This document shows positions 51,709 through 61,950 of a DNA stretch of 64,000 bases, in pieces. Below the pieces are notes generated by a model. That model made no database searches, had not been told where the DNA came from, and saw only the letters and a program-made list of their open reading frames with translations. The DNA is from Nonomuraea glycinis (GTDB lineage Bacteria > Actinomycetota > Actinomycetes > Streptosporangiales > Streptosporangiaceae), in contig NZ_BMNK01000001.1 of assembly GCF_014646515.1 (NCBI RefSeq), forward strand, positions 887,701 through 951,700, given 5' to 3'. Numbering within the stretch: the first letter of the stretch is position 1; every line of letters starts with the position of its first letter. The translations under genes were made by a program, and so were the position numbers.

Positions 51709-53349
51709 TCACTCGACCATGAGCTGATAGGTGGCCTTGGCCGGCCCGGCCTTGGCATCCCCTGACGACAACGCGAGGTAGCTGTACCTGCCGGCGATGG
51801 CGGGCGTGTCGGTGAAGGTGTACGTGCCGTCGGCGTTCACGCGCACTGGCGGGAGCTTGACGCTTCCGGCGCTGACGTTGTCGATGGACACGCTGCGCTG
51901 CACGGTGAGCGTGGACCCCGGCGAGGGCGGCTGGCCGCCCGCCGTCAGCACGCCGGTCAGCTCCATGGCCGTGCCGACGACGCCTGACTGCGGCCCGGTC
52001 ATGGTGAGGGCGGATCTGTGCCTGACCTTCACGGTGACGGAGGCGCTGCTTCGGCGATAGCGGTCGTCGCCGTCCCAGAACACCAGATAGGTCACTTCAC
52101 CGATGTCCGGTGGCGTGTCTTCGAAGGTGAACGTGCCGTTCTTCTGTGTCGTCACGCCGGTGATCGACTCTTTGGCCCCGTTGATCAGGCGCCGGGTCAC
52201 CGCGAGTGGCTTGATCCCGAGCGTCTTGCCGTCGGTGCGGGTGAGCCGTCCCTCGACGGTGACCGGTGAGCCGGCGTACTGCCACGCCGGGGCCGTCACC
52301 GTCAGCTTGGACGCCGGCAGTGCGGCGCCCGTCACCCGCCACAGCAGCAGCCGGTCCGCGGAGCTCCGCAGCAGCACGAAGACGTCCGGACCGGAGAACG
52401 CGACGCCGTCCGGGAGCAGCTCGGCGTCCGGCTGGTCGGCCGCGAACATCGCCGCGCCGGTCGCGGCGTCGTAGAGCGTGAGGTCGGTGCTGCCCCACTG
52501 GCGTCCCGCGGCGATGTAGGCGCTGCCCGGGCCGAGCGCCACGGCCGACGGATACCCGTCCCAGCCGTCGCCGTAGGTGCCGGTCGCCGCCAGGGTCCTG
52601 GTGTCGTACCTGGCGAAGTGACCGGGAGCGTCGGCGGCGGCGAACAGGGTGGTGCCGTCGGAGGTCAGGGCGAGGTCGCGCAGGTAGTCCATGCGCCACT
52701 CCTCGCCGTCGATCGTGCCGCGCGCCTCCGCGGTGCCGCCGCCGACGTCGTAGACCAGCATGTCGGCGTGGTGCAGGCCGGTCAGGCCGACCACGAGCGT
52801 GTCGCCGGCGGCCGCGAGCACGGGAGCGCGCAGGTGCTCGCCCTCTACCGCCACCGGAGCCGGTGTGGCCGCGCCCAGATCCAGGCTGACGAGGCCGCCA
52901 GGGCCGTTGTCGTAGCACCCGTGCCCCACCCACAGCCGCTCGCCCAGCAAGGCCAGGGTGGACGGGCACGGGTGGGCCGACAGGTCGATCCGCCGGGTGA
53001 CGGCGAGGCTCGCGGTGTCGATCTCGGCCACCTCGTTCGAGCCGGCGAGCGCCGCGTACAGGCGGGTGTCGTCGGCGTTCATGGCCAGCTCGCGGACGCC
53101 GGGCAGGCCGGTGACGACGTCGCCGGTGAGGTTTCCGTCGGTGCCGGCCACGATGATCCGGTCGTCGGCGGCGACGAACACCCGACCGGCGCCGACGGCC
53201 AGGTCGGCGGTGTAGGAGTCGAAGGTCACCCCGAGGTCGGTCGTGGTGTCGGCCGCCGACGCGGCGGGGGCCACGACAGCGAGCAGGCCGGTGATCAAAC
53301 CGGCGGCGCCGCAGTAAGCGGCTAATCGGCGAACCAGCGGGTGGCGCAC
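51709..53349 (-). CDS. Secreted beta-propeller protein with Ig-like domains
   Basis: A 546-residue exported protein. The signal (VRHPLVRRLAAYCGAAGLIT, GLLAVVAPAASAA) precedes a YncE-like propeller with blades such as VREMLAMNADDTRLYAALAG-type repeats (ELAMNADDTRLYAAL, LALTSDGTTLFAAA, VALGPGSAYIAAG) to about residue 345. Two Ig-like beta-sandwich domains follow (KLTVTAPAWQYAGSPVTVEG; ALTMTGPQSGVVGTAMELTG). The GTG at 53349 has GGAGG five bases upstream and is the true start, five codons inside the longest ORF. Possible cell-surface or matrix role; no enzyme motif. Ends at the shared terminator. Confidence 0.8.
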   Translation of the reverse strand: MRHPLVRRLAAYCGAAGLITGLLAVVAPAASAADTTTDLGVTFDSYTADLAVGAGRVFVAADDRIIVAGTDGNLTGDVVTGLPGVRELAMNADDTRLYAALAGSNEVAEIDTASLAVTRRIDLSAHPCPSTLALLGERLWVGHGCYDNGPGGLVSLDLGAATPAPVAVEGEHLRAPVLAAAGDTLVVGLTGLHHADMLVYDVGGGTAEARGTIDGEEWRMDYLRDLALTSDGTTLFAAADAPGHFARYDTRTLAATGTYGDGWDGYPSAVALGPGSAYIAAGRQWGSTDLTLYDAATGAAMFAADQPDAELLPDGVAFSGPDVFVLLRSSADRLLLWRVTGAALPASKLTVTAPAWQYAGSPVTVEGRLTRTDGKTLGIKPLAVTRRLINGAKESITGVTTQKNGTFTFEDTPPDIGEVTYLVFWDGDDRYRRSSASVTVKVRHRSALTMTGPQSGVVGTAMELTGVLTAGGQPPSPGSTLTVQRSVSIDNVSAGSVKLPPVRVNADGTYTFTDTPAIAGRYSYLALSSGDAKAGPAKATYQLMVE

Positions 53350-53657
53350 GAAGACCTCCTGCACAAATGGGAACAGACGTTCTAATAAGGTCTTTCGGGT
53401 GCTCCCACGTCAAGATCGGCCGGTCGCGCGACACCAAACCGTGATCAAGCACCACCCGCCTCGGTTGAGAGGGCACGTCCTCGGGAAAGGCAGGGCTTGC
53501 CACCGCTGCTCACGTTCACGGGGGTGCGGCATACCCGGCGGCGCCCTGGGCTTGAGGCAGGCAAGGCTGTGATAACGGAGGGTTGCATACCGGATAGGGC
53601 TGTTATCCATTTTGTGATGATCGCTCCTCTTGTCGGGATGGTCATAATTTCTTACGT

Positions 53658-53678
53658 TGATCATCAGGTTGATGATCA
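53658..53678. promoter_or_regulatory. Inverted repeat upstream of the RHS toxin gene
   Basis: TGATCATCA and TGATGATCA are exact inverted repeats separated by GGT. The site lies about 100 bases before the RHS start in an AT-rich stretch (53580-53690). It could be an operator or an RNA hairpin. The rest of 53350-53775 has no supportable gene. Confidence 0.4.
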
Positions 53679-53775
53679 GCTCCGAGCTGCGCGGAGAACG
53701 AGTACTTCCACCGCTGCGGAGGGCGACGGCTAACGCCTTGGCGGGCGTCCTTCGTGGTTCGGAGTGTGGTGGCGT

Positions 53776-56700
53776 ATGCGCCGGTTCTCGTCGTGGGCTC
53801 GATCGCCGCGCCTGATTCCGTTGCTGGTCGCCGCATCGCTGCCTGGGCTGCTGTTTCTTCCTGTGGTGCCCGTTCAAGCCCAGGCGGTCGCACAGGCCGA
53901 AGAACTCCTGGCCACGGGGCCCTTTGACGTTCCCAAGCAGATGACCGGGACGGCCGCTGGGTTGCCGACGCTGGTGGACACCTCCGTCACTCAGGCATCC
54001 AGCGGGCCGCCGGAGGTCGAGGACGGTCCCGTACGTGGGGCGTTGCCGTTGGAGAAGCGACCGTCGGTCGAAGTTTCCACCTCGCAGAGCACCGGGCCGA
54101 AGCTTCCCGGGGGTGTTGAGCGGGCGGAGCAGCTCGATCGGCAAGCGGCGATGGGCTTTCCGCTCATCGACGACTTCTGGCCCGAAAACGGAGCGCTGGT
54201 GGAGGCCACGCCGCTGCTGAGCGTGCAGGTGACAAGCGGGGGCGGCGGGTCATCGGCGGATTTCAATTTCTTCTACACCGTGTGTGAGGTGCTGGAGGAA
54301 GACGAGGATGACGGCGGGTTCCCGGAACCCGATCCGACGCCGGAGTGCGTGGAGTCGGGAAGGCTCGCGGGAAAGGACACCTGGCGGGTGCCGGCGGGTG
54401 AGTTGGAGTGGGGCAAGCAGTACGAGTGGTGGGCCCGCGTCGTCGACCCGGGAGGTGAGGGGTCGGCGCGGACGGACAATCAGCGGTTCACCACGGGGGC
54501 GCCTCAGCCGGAGACGGGGGCGCACCTGGGTGAGCGGGCCAGCGGCGGTCAGGAGTTCGCGCCGATCTCCGGTAACTACACCACCGCTGTCATCGATGCG
54601 CAGATAGCCGTCGCGGGGCCGCCGCTCTCGGTGACGCGTACCTACAACAGTCTCGAAGCACGCACCGATGGGATCTTCGGCGCCGGGTGGTCGACCCAGT
54701 GGGACATGAAGATCGTGGCGGAGAGTACGGGCTCACAGGTGACCGGGCTGCTGGTCTTCTACCCTGACGGTAGCCGGGTGCGGTTCGCGAGCAAGGGGGA
54801 CGGCGGGTATCAGCCGCCGCCGGGGATGCACGCCGTGCTGTCGGATGTCGACGGCGGCGGCTGGCGGTTGATGGATCAGTCGTCGACCAGCTTCTCCTTC
54901 AACGCCTCGGGCCGCCTGACGAAGATCTCCGATGCTCGCGGGCGGGCGCAGACGCTGACGTACGGCAGCGACGGCAAGCTCACCGAGGCGACCGGCGTGG
55001 GCGGTCGCTCGTTGCACTTCACTTGGTCCGGCCCCCGGGTGGCGACGGTGTCCACCGACCCGGTGGACGGACAGAGTCTCACCTGGACCTACGGCTACGA
55101 GGGCGACAACCTGACCCAGGTGTGCGCACCGGTCGCGGCACCGAACTGCACCGGCTACACCTACGCGGACGGGTCCCGCTATCGCAGCATCGTGCTGGAT
55201 TCCGAGCCGGTGGGGTACTGGCGGCTGGGCGACAAGCGGTTCGAGCCGGCGGCCAACGAGGTCAGCTGGCAGACGGGCCAGTACACCGATGTCACCGTGG
55301 GGCAGCCCGGCGCGCTGGAAGGCAGCACGGACACGGCGGCAGGCTTCACGAAGTCGCATGTCCGACTGCCGCTGTTCACGCTGGCCCGGTTGCGGGATCG
55401 GGTGTCCATCGAAACCTGGTTCAAGACGGCACAGAGCGGCATGATCTTCTCCGCCAGCGAGCTCAACGGTGGGGACGGGGCGACGATACCGGCACTGTAC
55501 GTAGGGACCGACGGGCTTCTGCGTGGTCAGTTGGGGGAGATCAGGAACGGTTCCGGGCCGCCGCTGTACACTCCGGTCACCAGCGCTGCGCCGGTCACGG
55601 ATGACCAGTGGCACCATGTGGTGCTCAACGTCGACGGCACGCGGCAGGAGATGTTTCTCGACGGTCAGTCGGTGGGCGAGGTCACCGGCGAGCTTTATCC
55701 GGAGTTCCGGGAGAACGCTGTCATCGGCAGCGGTGACCGGGGCAGCTCCTGGTCCGACATCCCTGGTGGGCCCAGGACTCGTGGTGTCTTCGCGTTCAAT
55801 GGCTCGATCGACGAGTTCGCCCTGTACGGCAAGCCGCTGACCAGCGCCGAAGTCCAGGCCCACTACACGGCTCGCACAAAGGTGCCGAACAAGCTGGCGG
55901 GAAGCACGCTCCCGTCCGGACGGGTCTGGGCGTCGAACACCTACGACACGGCGACCGACCGCCTCAAGACGCACACCGACCGGCACGGCGGCACGTGGCA
56001 GATCGGCACATCGGTGACCGACTGGAGCAACCAGGTCGCGACCGTCAAGGTGACCGACCCGCGAAACGGCACGGTGACCTACGCCTACGACGGGGGGCGC
56101 AACTTCCGCTTGGTGTACGAGGAAGACCAGAAGTTGTACCAGACCAAGTACGAGTACGACACCGGCGGATTCCCCTCCAAGGTCACCGACCGTAACGGAA
56201 ATGTCTCGCGGCAGTGGAACGACAAGCGCGGTAACCCGATCAGAGCAAGAACGTGTCGTACCTCGAGCATTTGCCACATTGATTACGCCACCTACTACCT
56301 CAACAGGGACGACGAGTACGACCCGCGCAACGACAAACTGCTCACCTATCGGGACGCCCGCTCCTCCAGCGCTGAGGACAACAGGTACGCCACGACCGTC
56401 GACTACAACGCATCAGGCGAGCCGATCAAGCAGACCGGCCCCGCCACCCTGGACTTCCCCAACGGCCGCGCCACCACGATCAGCTACACCGACGGCACCG
56501 AGACCGCCATCGACGGCGGCACCATCCCCGCCGGCCTGACGAAGTCCGCCACCGACGCCCGTGGCAACACCTGGAACTACCGCTACACCGCCGCCGGCGA
56601 TCTGGCCGAGCAGACCGCCCCGGAAGGGCTGGTCACCAGACTGGAGCATGATCCGCTCGGCCGCGTGACGGCCGGGATCCAGATCCTGCAAGCTCACCCG

Positions 56701-59700
56701 GGTGGCCTCAAGAGCACCTTCACCTACGACGCTGTGGGCCGGGTGACCACCCAGACAGAACCGGGCGTCAAGAACGAGATATCCAACGTCACGCACACCA
56801 AGCGCGTCACGTACACCTACGACCCGGACGGCAACCGGCTCAGCCAGACCATCGCCGACCTCACCGGAGGCGACGCCGAACGCGCGACCGTGACCACCTA
56901 CGACGACCACGGCCGGGTCGAGACGGTCACCGGCCCCGAAGGCGGCGTGGTCCGCCAGGTATGGAACACCCTCGGGCAACTGGCCTCCACCACCGACCCG
57001 CGAGGAGCTGTGGTCGAGCACGCCTACAGCGAGCGCGGCGAGCTCACCTCACGGACCCTGAAGGGGTGGACCGACAGTCCTGTCAGCCCGAAGCCGGCCG
57101 TGAACGAGGTGCTGGAGGCGTTCACGTACGACTTCGGCGGCCGGTTGGCCACGCGGGCCGATGTGATGGGCCGCAAGACCACCTACACCTACTTCAACGA
57201 CAACCTGCCCGCCAAGAAGACGGCCCAGGACGCCAAGCTGAACGGCTCCGGCGCCCCCAGGAACGTGGTGCTGGAGAACAACACCTACGACGCGGCCGGC
57301 AACCGTACCAAGGTGGCCGTCAGCCAGAGCGCGACCACCACCATCACCACCGATTTCGTCTACGACGCGGCTGGCCTGCTCACCTCGCAGGTGCTGGACC
57401 CCGGCGACCTCAACCGCAAGACCGCCTACGTTCACGACGCCAACGGCAACATTCTCAAGGCCACCCAAACAGGCAAGGGCAGTACGCGCTCCGAGGTCAC
57501 CCAGTTCACCTACGACAAGGAGAACCGGACCACCAAGGAGACAGTCGAGAACGGCGAGCAGGATCTGGTCTCCACCACCGCCTACGACGAGCGCGGTCTG
57601 GTCGTCGCCACCACCGACCCCCGCGGCAACGCCGATGGTGCTGACCAGGCCGACTTCACCTCCACTTTGCGCTACGACCCTCTGGGCCGCCTGGTCCAGG
57701 CGACCGGCCCGCAGGTCCAGATCGACAAGGCGGGCGCCACCAGCAGCGGGCAGCCATCGGCGAGGTACGGCTACGACGCCTTCGGCGGCAAAACCCACGA
57801 GACCGACGCCGAAGGGCGTACCGTCACCTCGGTCTTCGACAAGGCCGGGCGACTGACCAAGCAGACCGCCCCCGGCTACACCCCACCGGGCGGCACCGCC
57901 ATCACCCCCACGACCGAGCACGCCTACGACCTCGCCGGGCAGTTGATCTCGACCACCAACACCCGCGGTCACACGACCACGTTCGAGTACGACAAGCTCG
58001 GCCGCCAGGTGCGGATGACCGATCCGGCCCCCGATGGGCAGACCCCCGGCCGCTGGATCACCGAGTACACCATGGCGGGCGAGACGAAGGCCAGTATCGA
58101 CCCGACCGGCGCCCGGGTCGATGTCACCTACGACGACCTGGGCCGGCAGATCACCGCGGCCGTGATCGAACGCAAACCCACCGCGACGGTCTCCACCACC
58201 ACCATGACCTACAACGACGTCGGACACCTCCTGACGACGGTCGCGCCGGACAATAAGACGACGACGCACAAGGTGAACGCCGCCGGAGAGGTCATCGAAA
58301 CGACCGATCCGATGAACAACAGATCGACCGTGACGTACGACCTGTCGGGCAGGCCAGTCACGGCCACCGATCCACGGGGCAACGCCACCACGCTGGAGTA
58401 CGACCTGGCAGGCCGCCAGATCGGCGTCAAGGACGTGAACAATTCCGGCACGGTCCTGCGCAGCAGCAGCTCCACGTACGACCTGGCGGGCAACCTGATT
58501 TCCGCCACCTCGCCCGAGGGTCATGTCACGCGGCAGACGTTCGACGCGCTCAGCCGGGTCACCTCGATGATCGAGCCGGTCTCGGACAGCGAGTCGATCA
58601 CCACCGGCTTCGGTTACGACGCGAGCGGCGCCCGCACCCGGCTCACCGACGGCCGCGGCAACGTCACCTGGACCGCGTACAACAGCCTCGGTCTGCCGGA
58701 AACGGTCACCGAGCCGGTCACTGCCGCTCACCCCGACGCCGCCGACCGTACCTGGACCCAGATCTACGATGCGGGGGGCAATGCGCTGTCCACCCTGCAG
58801 CCGGGCGGCGTGCGTACCGACCGGACCTTCGACCACCTGGGCCGGCTCACCCTGGAGAGCGGCGGCGGTGGTGACGCCGCCAGCGCGGAGCGGACGTTCG
58901 GCTATGACCTCGCCGGCCGCGCGACGACCGTCGGCGACCTGAGCGTGAACTACAACGACCGCAGCCTTCCGCTCAGCATCCTGCGCGGCACCGCCCAGCA
59001 GACCGCCTACACCTACGACGACCTCGGCAACCCCACCCAGCGCACCGACGCCGCCGGCACGGCCACCTTCACCTGGGACAAGGCCAGCCGCCTGGACACC
59101 GCCACCGACCCGGTCACCGGCCGCAAGCTCACCTACGGCTATGACGGGGCCAGCAATCTCACCTCCCTGACCGCCGTCCAGGGCACCACCACGACCGACT
59201 CCCAGTCCTTCACCTACGACGACCTCGACCAGCCGCTCACTCACACGTTGAGGCGAGGGAACAGCAGCGGCAGCCAGCTCGCGAAGATCACCTACGGCTG
59301 GGACAAGGACGGCAACCTCACCACCAAGACCACCGCCGGCACCGCGGGCGCGGGCACCAACACCTACGCCTACGACCACGCCGGACGGCTCACGTCCTGG
59401 ACCGCCCCCGGCGGCGCCACCACCGCCTATGAGTGGGACGCGGCCGGCAACCGCACCAAGGCCGGCGACAAGACGTACGTCTACGACGCGCGCAACCGGA
59501 TGACATCCGGCGGTGGCAGCACCTACACCTACACGGCGCGCGGCACCATGGCGAGTGAGACCAAGGACGGTACGACCACCCAGCTCACCTTCGACGCCTT
59601 CGACCGGCTCATCGCCGACGGCGAAAGCGTCTACAGCTACGACGCCCTCGACCGCGTCACCAGCCGCATCAGAGGGGTCACCAAGGAGACCTTCGCCTAC

Positions 59701-61266
59701 ACGGGTCTCAGCAACAACCTCGCCGCCATCGTCGACACCCTCGGCGTCGTCCAGGCCCGGTACGGCCGCGACGCCTTCGGCGCCCTGCTCGGTCAGAAAG
59801 AAGGCGCCAACCCCGCCCTCGCCAGCCTGACCGACATGCACGGCGACCTGGTAGCCACGTACAGCAACACCGCCCTGGCCACCACCACCGCGTACGACCC
59901 CTTCGGTGCGATCACCGACCAGACCGGGGCCAAGACCAATCTCGGCTACCAGGGCGCATACACCGACCCGGACACCGGCAAGGTCAACATGCACGCCCGC
60001 TGGTACCAGCCCGGCACCGGCACCTTCACCAGCCGCGACACCATGACCCTGTCACCGAGCCCATCGGTCCAGGCCAACCGCTACACCTACGCCAACGCCT
60101 CACCCCTCACCCACACCGACCCCACCGGTCACTGGGCCGTCGAGGGCAACCCAGCCAGCGGCGGCAGCGGATGGCAGGACTGGGCCCCAACCTCTGGCAA
60201 CTCCATTCCCACGGCCGCCACCGCGGACCCGGATAAAGGATGGATATGTGGCGGCTGGGGCTGCTTCAGAGTTCGCGATCCCCTCTACAGCTGGGGTAAC
60301 GAGAACGTCGGCGACGGCAGGGTTGCCCAGGACAATCCTCAGTGGCATTTCGAAAACTTTGTCGCAGACAATACCTATCTCGGTAGCCGAGCGGTCAAAC
60401 CAAAAGGCTACGACGAAGCAAGCCTGGAGGCTCGTGAACAGTATAGAATTGCTTACTATTCGAATCTTGATGTGGATGAACTGGCGGCTGTCTGGAGTAT
60501 GCTTCTTTCAGCTGAGACAGCGGGAGGAGGGGCTTTAGGGGCGACACCACGCCAAGGAAAGTCTCGCGGGTGTGCCGATGGGAGCCTCGGCTTCTCGGAG
60601 AAGTGCAAGGCTACGTATAGGAAGCATTGCGGAGCTGACCCAGGTTCCAGCGGCTGTGTGAAGTGGGTCGACAAACAGGTGCGAAATAGGCCTTCTTGGG
60701 CAAAGGATCTGCATCACGATTTCTATACTGCTCTGCTGCTTACCACTTATGAGATGGCCACGAATCTAGATAGTTCTGCATTTCGATCCATCAAGGAAGG
60801 CTTGCATAGTAAGAGTAGGGTGAAAATTGGAAATGCATTTAAACGGATGGTAGATATGTTCAAGACAGATGGGAGATGGGATCACAAGCAGTATCTACGT
60901 AAACACTTGAATCTTGGCTCGGGCAAGTTGCGCAATGACGGATTTATTTGTATCAAGAAAGACTGTAAAGGAGGGCGAGTATATTACGACATTTTTTCTA
61001 ATGTGCACTATGGGTTCATCATGGCGGCACTCGGCCGAAACAGACATCTGACGGCGACAGCGCCAAGAGTTTGGGCTCTCTGGAAGGGGGAGGTCGAGGA
61101 TGCGGGAGATAGGAAGTCGGCAATTATGGGGTGGTCGATCTATTATCGATTTCATAAGAACGATATTAACTCGGCTCGTCACATTGGCCCTTACGATCTC
61201 TGGATCAATCTGAATAACGGCCTTTTCACTCAATTCAGAGATGAGAACCTTTTCCAGTATAGATAG
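53776..61266 (+). CDS. RHS repeat polymorphic toxin with LamG-like insert and toxin type 44-like C-terminus
   Basis: A 2496-residue secreted protein. Signal: MRRFSSWARSPRLIPLLVAA through VQAQA. A DUF6531-like start (PLSVTRTYNSLEARTDGIFG, AGWSTQW) leads into YD/RHS repeats, interrupted at residues of about 480-680 by a LamG/concanavalin-like domain (VSIETWFKTAQSGMIFSA, SIDEFALYGKPLTSAEV). Dozens of YD units run to the RHS core LGYQGAYTDPDTGKVNMHAR, RYTYANASPLTHTDPTGHW near residue 2115. The last 380 residues differ: lower GC, with RWDHKQYLRKHLNL and YYDIFSNVHYGFIMAALGRN, matching the toxin-44 (Ntox44) pattern. The RHS shell encases and releases the toxin. ATG at 53776 chosen over GTG 53764. 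Followed 9 bases later by the probable immunity gene. Confidence 0.85.
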   Translation: MRRFSSWARSPRLIPLLVAASLPGLLFLPVVPVQAQAVAQAEELLATGPFDVPKQMTGTAAGLPTLVDTSVTQASSGPPEVEDGPVRGALPLEKRPSVEVSTSQSTGPKLPGGVERAEQLDRQAAMGFPLIDDFWPENGALVEATPLLSVQVTSGGGGSSADFNFFYTVCEVLEEDEDDGGFPEPDPTPECVESGRLAGKDTWRVPAGELEWGKQYEWWARVVDPGGEGSARTDNQRFTTGAPQPETGAHLGERASGGQEFAPISGNYTTAVIDAQIAVAGPPLSVTRTYNSLEARTDGIFGAGWSTQWDMKIVAESTGSQVTGLLVFYPDGSRVRFASKGDGGYQPPPGMHAVLSDVDGGGWRLMDQSSTSFSFNASGRLTKISDARGRAQTLTYGSDGKLTEATGVGGRSLHFTWSGPRVATVSTDPVDGQSLTWTYGYEGDNLTQVCAPVAAPNCTGYTYADGSRYRSIVLDSEPVGYWRLGDKRFEPAANEVSWQTGQYTDVTVGQPGALEGSTDTAAGFTKSHVRLPLFTLARLRDRVSIETWFKTAQSGMIFSASELNGGDGATIPALYVGTDGLLRGQLGEIRNGSGPPLYTPVTSAAPVTDDQWHHVVLNVDGTRQEMFLDGQSVGEVTGELYPEFRENAVIGSGDRGSSWSDIPGGPRTRGVFAFNGSIDEFALYGKPLTSAEVQAHYTARTKVPNKLAGSTLPSGRVWASNTYDTATDRLKTHTDRHGGTWQIGTSVTDWSNQVATVKVTDPRNGTVTYAYDGGRNFRLVYEEDQKLYQTKYEYDTGGFPSKVTDRNGNVSRQWNDKRGNPIRARTCRTSSICHIDYATYYLNRDDEYDPRNDKLLTYRDARSSSAEDNRYATTVDYNASGEPIKQTGPATLDFPNGRATTISYTDGTETAIDGGTIPAGLTKSATDARGNTWNYRYTAAGDLAEQTAPEGLVTRLEHDPLGRVTAGIQILQAHPGGLKSTFTYDAVGRVTTQTEPGVKNEISNVTHTKRVTYTYDPDGNRLSQTIADLTGGDAERATVTTYDDHGRVETVTGPEGGVVRQVWNTLGQLASTTDPRGAVVEHAYSERGELTSRTLKGWTDSPVSPKPAVNEVLEAFTYDFGGRLATRADVMGRKTTYTYFNDNLPAKKTAQDAKLNGSGAPRNVVLENNTYDAAGNRTKVAVSQSATTTITTDFVYDAAGLLTSQVLDPGDLNRKTAYVHDANGNILKATQTGKGSTRSEVTQFTYDKENRTTKETVENGEQDLVSTTAYDERGLVVATTDPRGNADGADQADFTSTLRYDPLGRLVQATGPQVQIDKAGATSSGQPSARYGYDAFGGKTHETDAEGRTVTSVFDKAGRLTKQTAPGYTPPGGTAITPTTEHAYDLAGQLISTTNTRGHTTTFEYDKLGRQVRMTDPAPDGQTPGRWITEYTMAGETKASIDPTGARVDVTYDDLGRQITAAVIERKPTATVSTTTMTYNDVGHLLTTVAPDNKTTTHKVNAAGEVIETTDPMNNRSTVTYDLSGRPVTATDPRGNATTLEYDLAGRQIGVKDVNNSGTVLRSSSSTYDLAGNLISATSPEGHVTRQTFDALSRVTSMIEPVSDSESITTGFGYDASGARTRLTDGRGNVTWTAYNSLGLPETVTEPVTAAHPDAADRTWTQIYDAGGNALSTLQPGGVRTDRTFDHLGRLTLESGGGGDAASAERTFGYDLAGRATTVGDLSVNYNDRSLPLSILRGTAQQTAYTYDDLGNPTQRTDAAGTATFTWDKASRLDTATDPVTGRKLTYGYDGASNLTSLTAVQGTTTTDSQSFTYDDLDQPLTHTLRRGNSSGSQLAKITYGWDKDGNLTTKTTAGTAGAGTNTYAYDHAGRLTSWTAPGGATTAYEWDAAGNRTKAGDKTYVYDARNRMTSGGGSTYTYTARGTMASETKDGTTTQLTFDAFDRLIADGESVYSYDALDRVTSRIRGVTKETFAYTGLSNNLAAIVDTLGVVQARYGRDAFGALLGQKEGANPALASLTDMHGDLVATYSNTALATTTAYDPFGAITDQTGAKTNLGYQGAYTDPDTGKVNMHARWYQPGTGTFTSRDTMTLSPSPSVQANRYTYANASPLTHTDPTGHWAVEGNPASGGSGWQDWAPTSGNSIPTAATADPDKGWICGGWGCFRVRDPLYSWGNENVGDGRVAQDNPQWHFENFVADNTYLGSRAVKPKGYDEASLEAREQYRIAYYSNLDVDELAAVWSMLLSAETAGGGALGATPRQGKSRGCADGSLGFSEKCKATYRKHCGADPGSSGCVKWVDKQVRNRPSWAKDLHHDFYTALLLTTYEMATNLDSSAFRSIKEGLHSKSRVKIGNAFKRMVDMFKTDGRWDHKQYLRKHLNLGSGKLRNDGFICIKKDCKGGRVYYDIFSNVHYGFIMAALGRNRHLTATAPRVWALWKGEVEDAGDRKSAIMGWSIYYRFHKNDINSARHIGPYDLWINLNNGLFTQFRDENLFQYR

Positions 61267-61275
61267 AAGGTTGAA

Positions 61276-61929
61276 ATGCGAACTACTAATTTTGGCTATA
61301 CCTCATCAATGTTTATCCTCGCTTTGATGGTGTTAGGCTGCGGCGCAAGTGGAAGCACTGCTCCTAAGGTCGTTGACGGAGGTGCGGCAAGAGTTCACAT
61401 TGATGAGTTGTTGTTGGCGGACGGGCAGGTACCCAAGGCGATCAAGGGCCGTATGAATATATCGAGACAACTGGTTGATGTACGCAGCAGTACGGACGTG
61501 ACCTTTATCGGCGCCAGCGCCTATCGGATACGCTCGTGGAGCGACAAAACTCAAGGGGGTGCTCCGTCGCTGTCGGAAGTTGTGTACGAGTTTCCACAGC
61601 AGGTCGAAGCAGAGGAGTACTACTCCGAGCGCGACGTGGGCGAGAATTTCCACCTTGCCGATGGCATGGCGGCGACCTCTCTTGATGTAGAGAGTTCTGA
61701 GTTTGCGGCGGATGACCATCATGTTTTTTGCGTAGCATACAAAAAAAGAAGGACGGTTGAAAATTGCGAGCAATGGGGCGCAAGGATGAGGTATAAACAA
61801 TTTGTCGTCGACCTGGTTGCGCGGCAGTACGACGCAAATCGCGGGTATACGAAAATTCCAAAACATGATTTTCTTGATTTTGTGGCGGCGGCAGATGGGC
61901 ATATTGCGCAATTGGTTGGTAATTCCTAA
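61276..61929 (+). CDS. Lipoprotein, probable immunity protein for the RHS toxin
   Basis: A 217-residue protein with signal SSMFILALMVLGC (lipobox VLGC, Cys 22) and a soluble domain of unknown family (ADGQVPKAIKGRMNISRQLV, SWSDKTQGGAPSLSEVVYEF, DDHHVFCVAYKKRRTVENCE with two cysteines). AGAAGG precedes the ATG; it starts 9 bases after the toxin stop. Its base composition is low-GC like the toxin C-terminus and unlike everything around, so the two probably arrived together. Immunity is inferred from position; an outer-face lipoprotein would neutralise incoming toxin before or during entry. Confidence 0.6.
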   Translation: MRTTNFGYTSSMFILALMVLGCGASGSTAPKVVDGGAARVHIDELLLADGQVPKAIKGRMNISRQLVDVRSSTDVTFIGASAYRIRSWSDKTQGGAPSLSEVVYEFPQQVEAEEYYSERDVGENFHLADGMAATSLDVESSEFAADDHHVFCVAYKKRRTVENCEQWGARMRYKQFVVDLVARQYDANRGYTKIPKHDFLDFVAAADGHIAQLVGNS

Positions 61930-61950
61930 TGGGCATCGAGGGTGAGGCCG

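Noticed and set aside
54733..56277. 514-codon minus-strand ORF over the RHS gene
   Set aside because: Shadow; no recognisable features and opposite to clear YD repeats.
57049..59994. 981-codon open frame on the minus strand inside the RHS gene
   Set aside because: Antisense of a strongly biased high-GC repeat gene; Val/Gly-rich with no domain and no promoter context.
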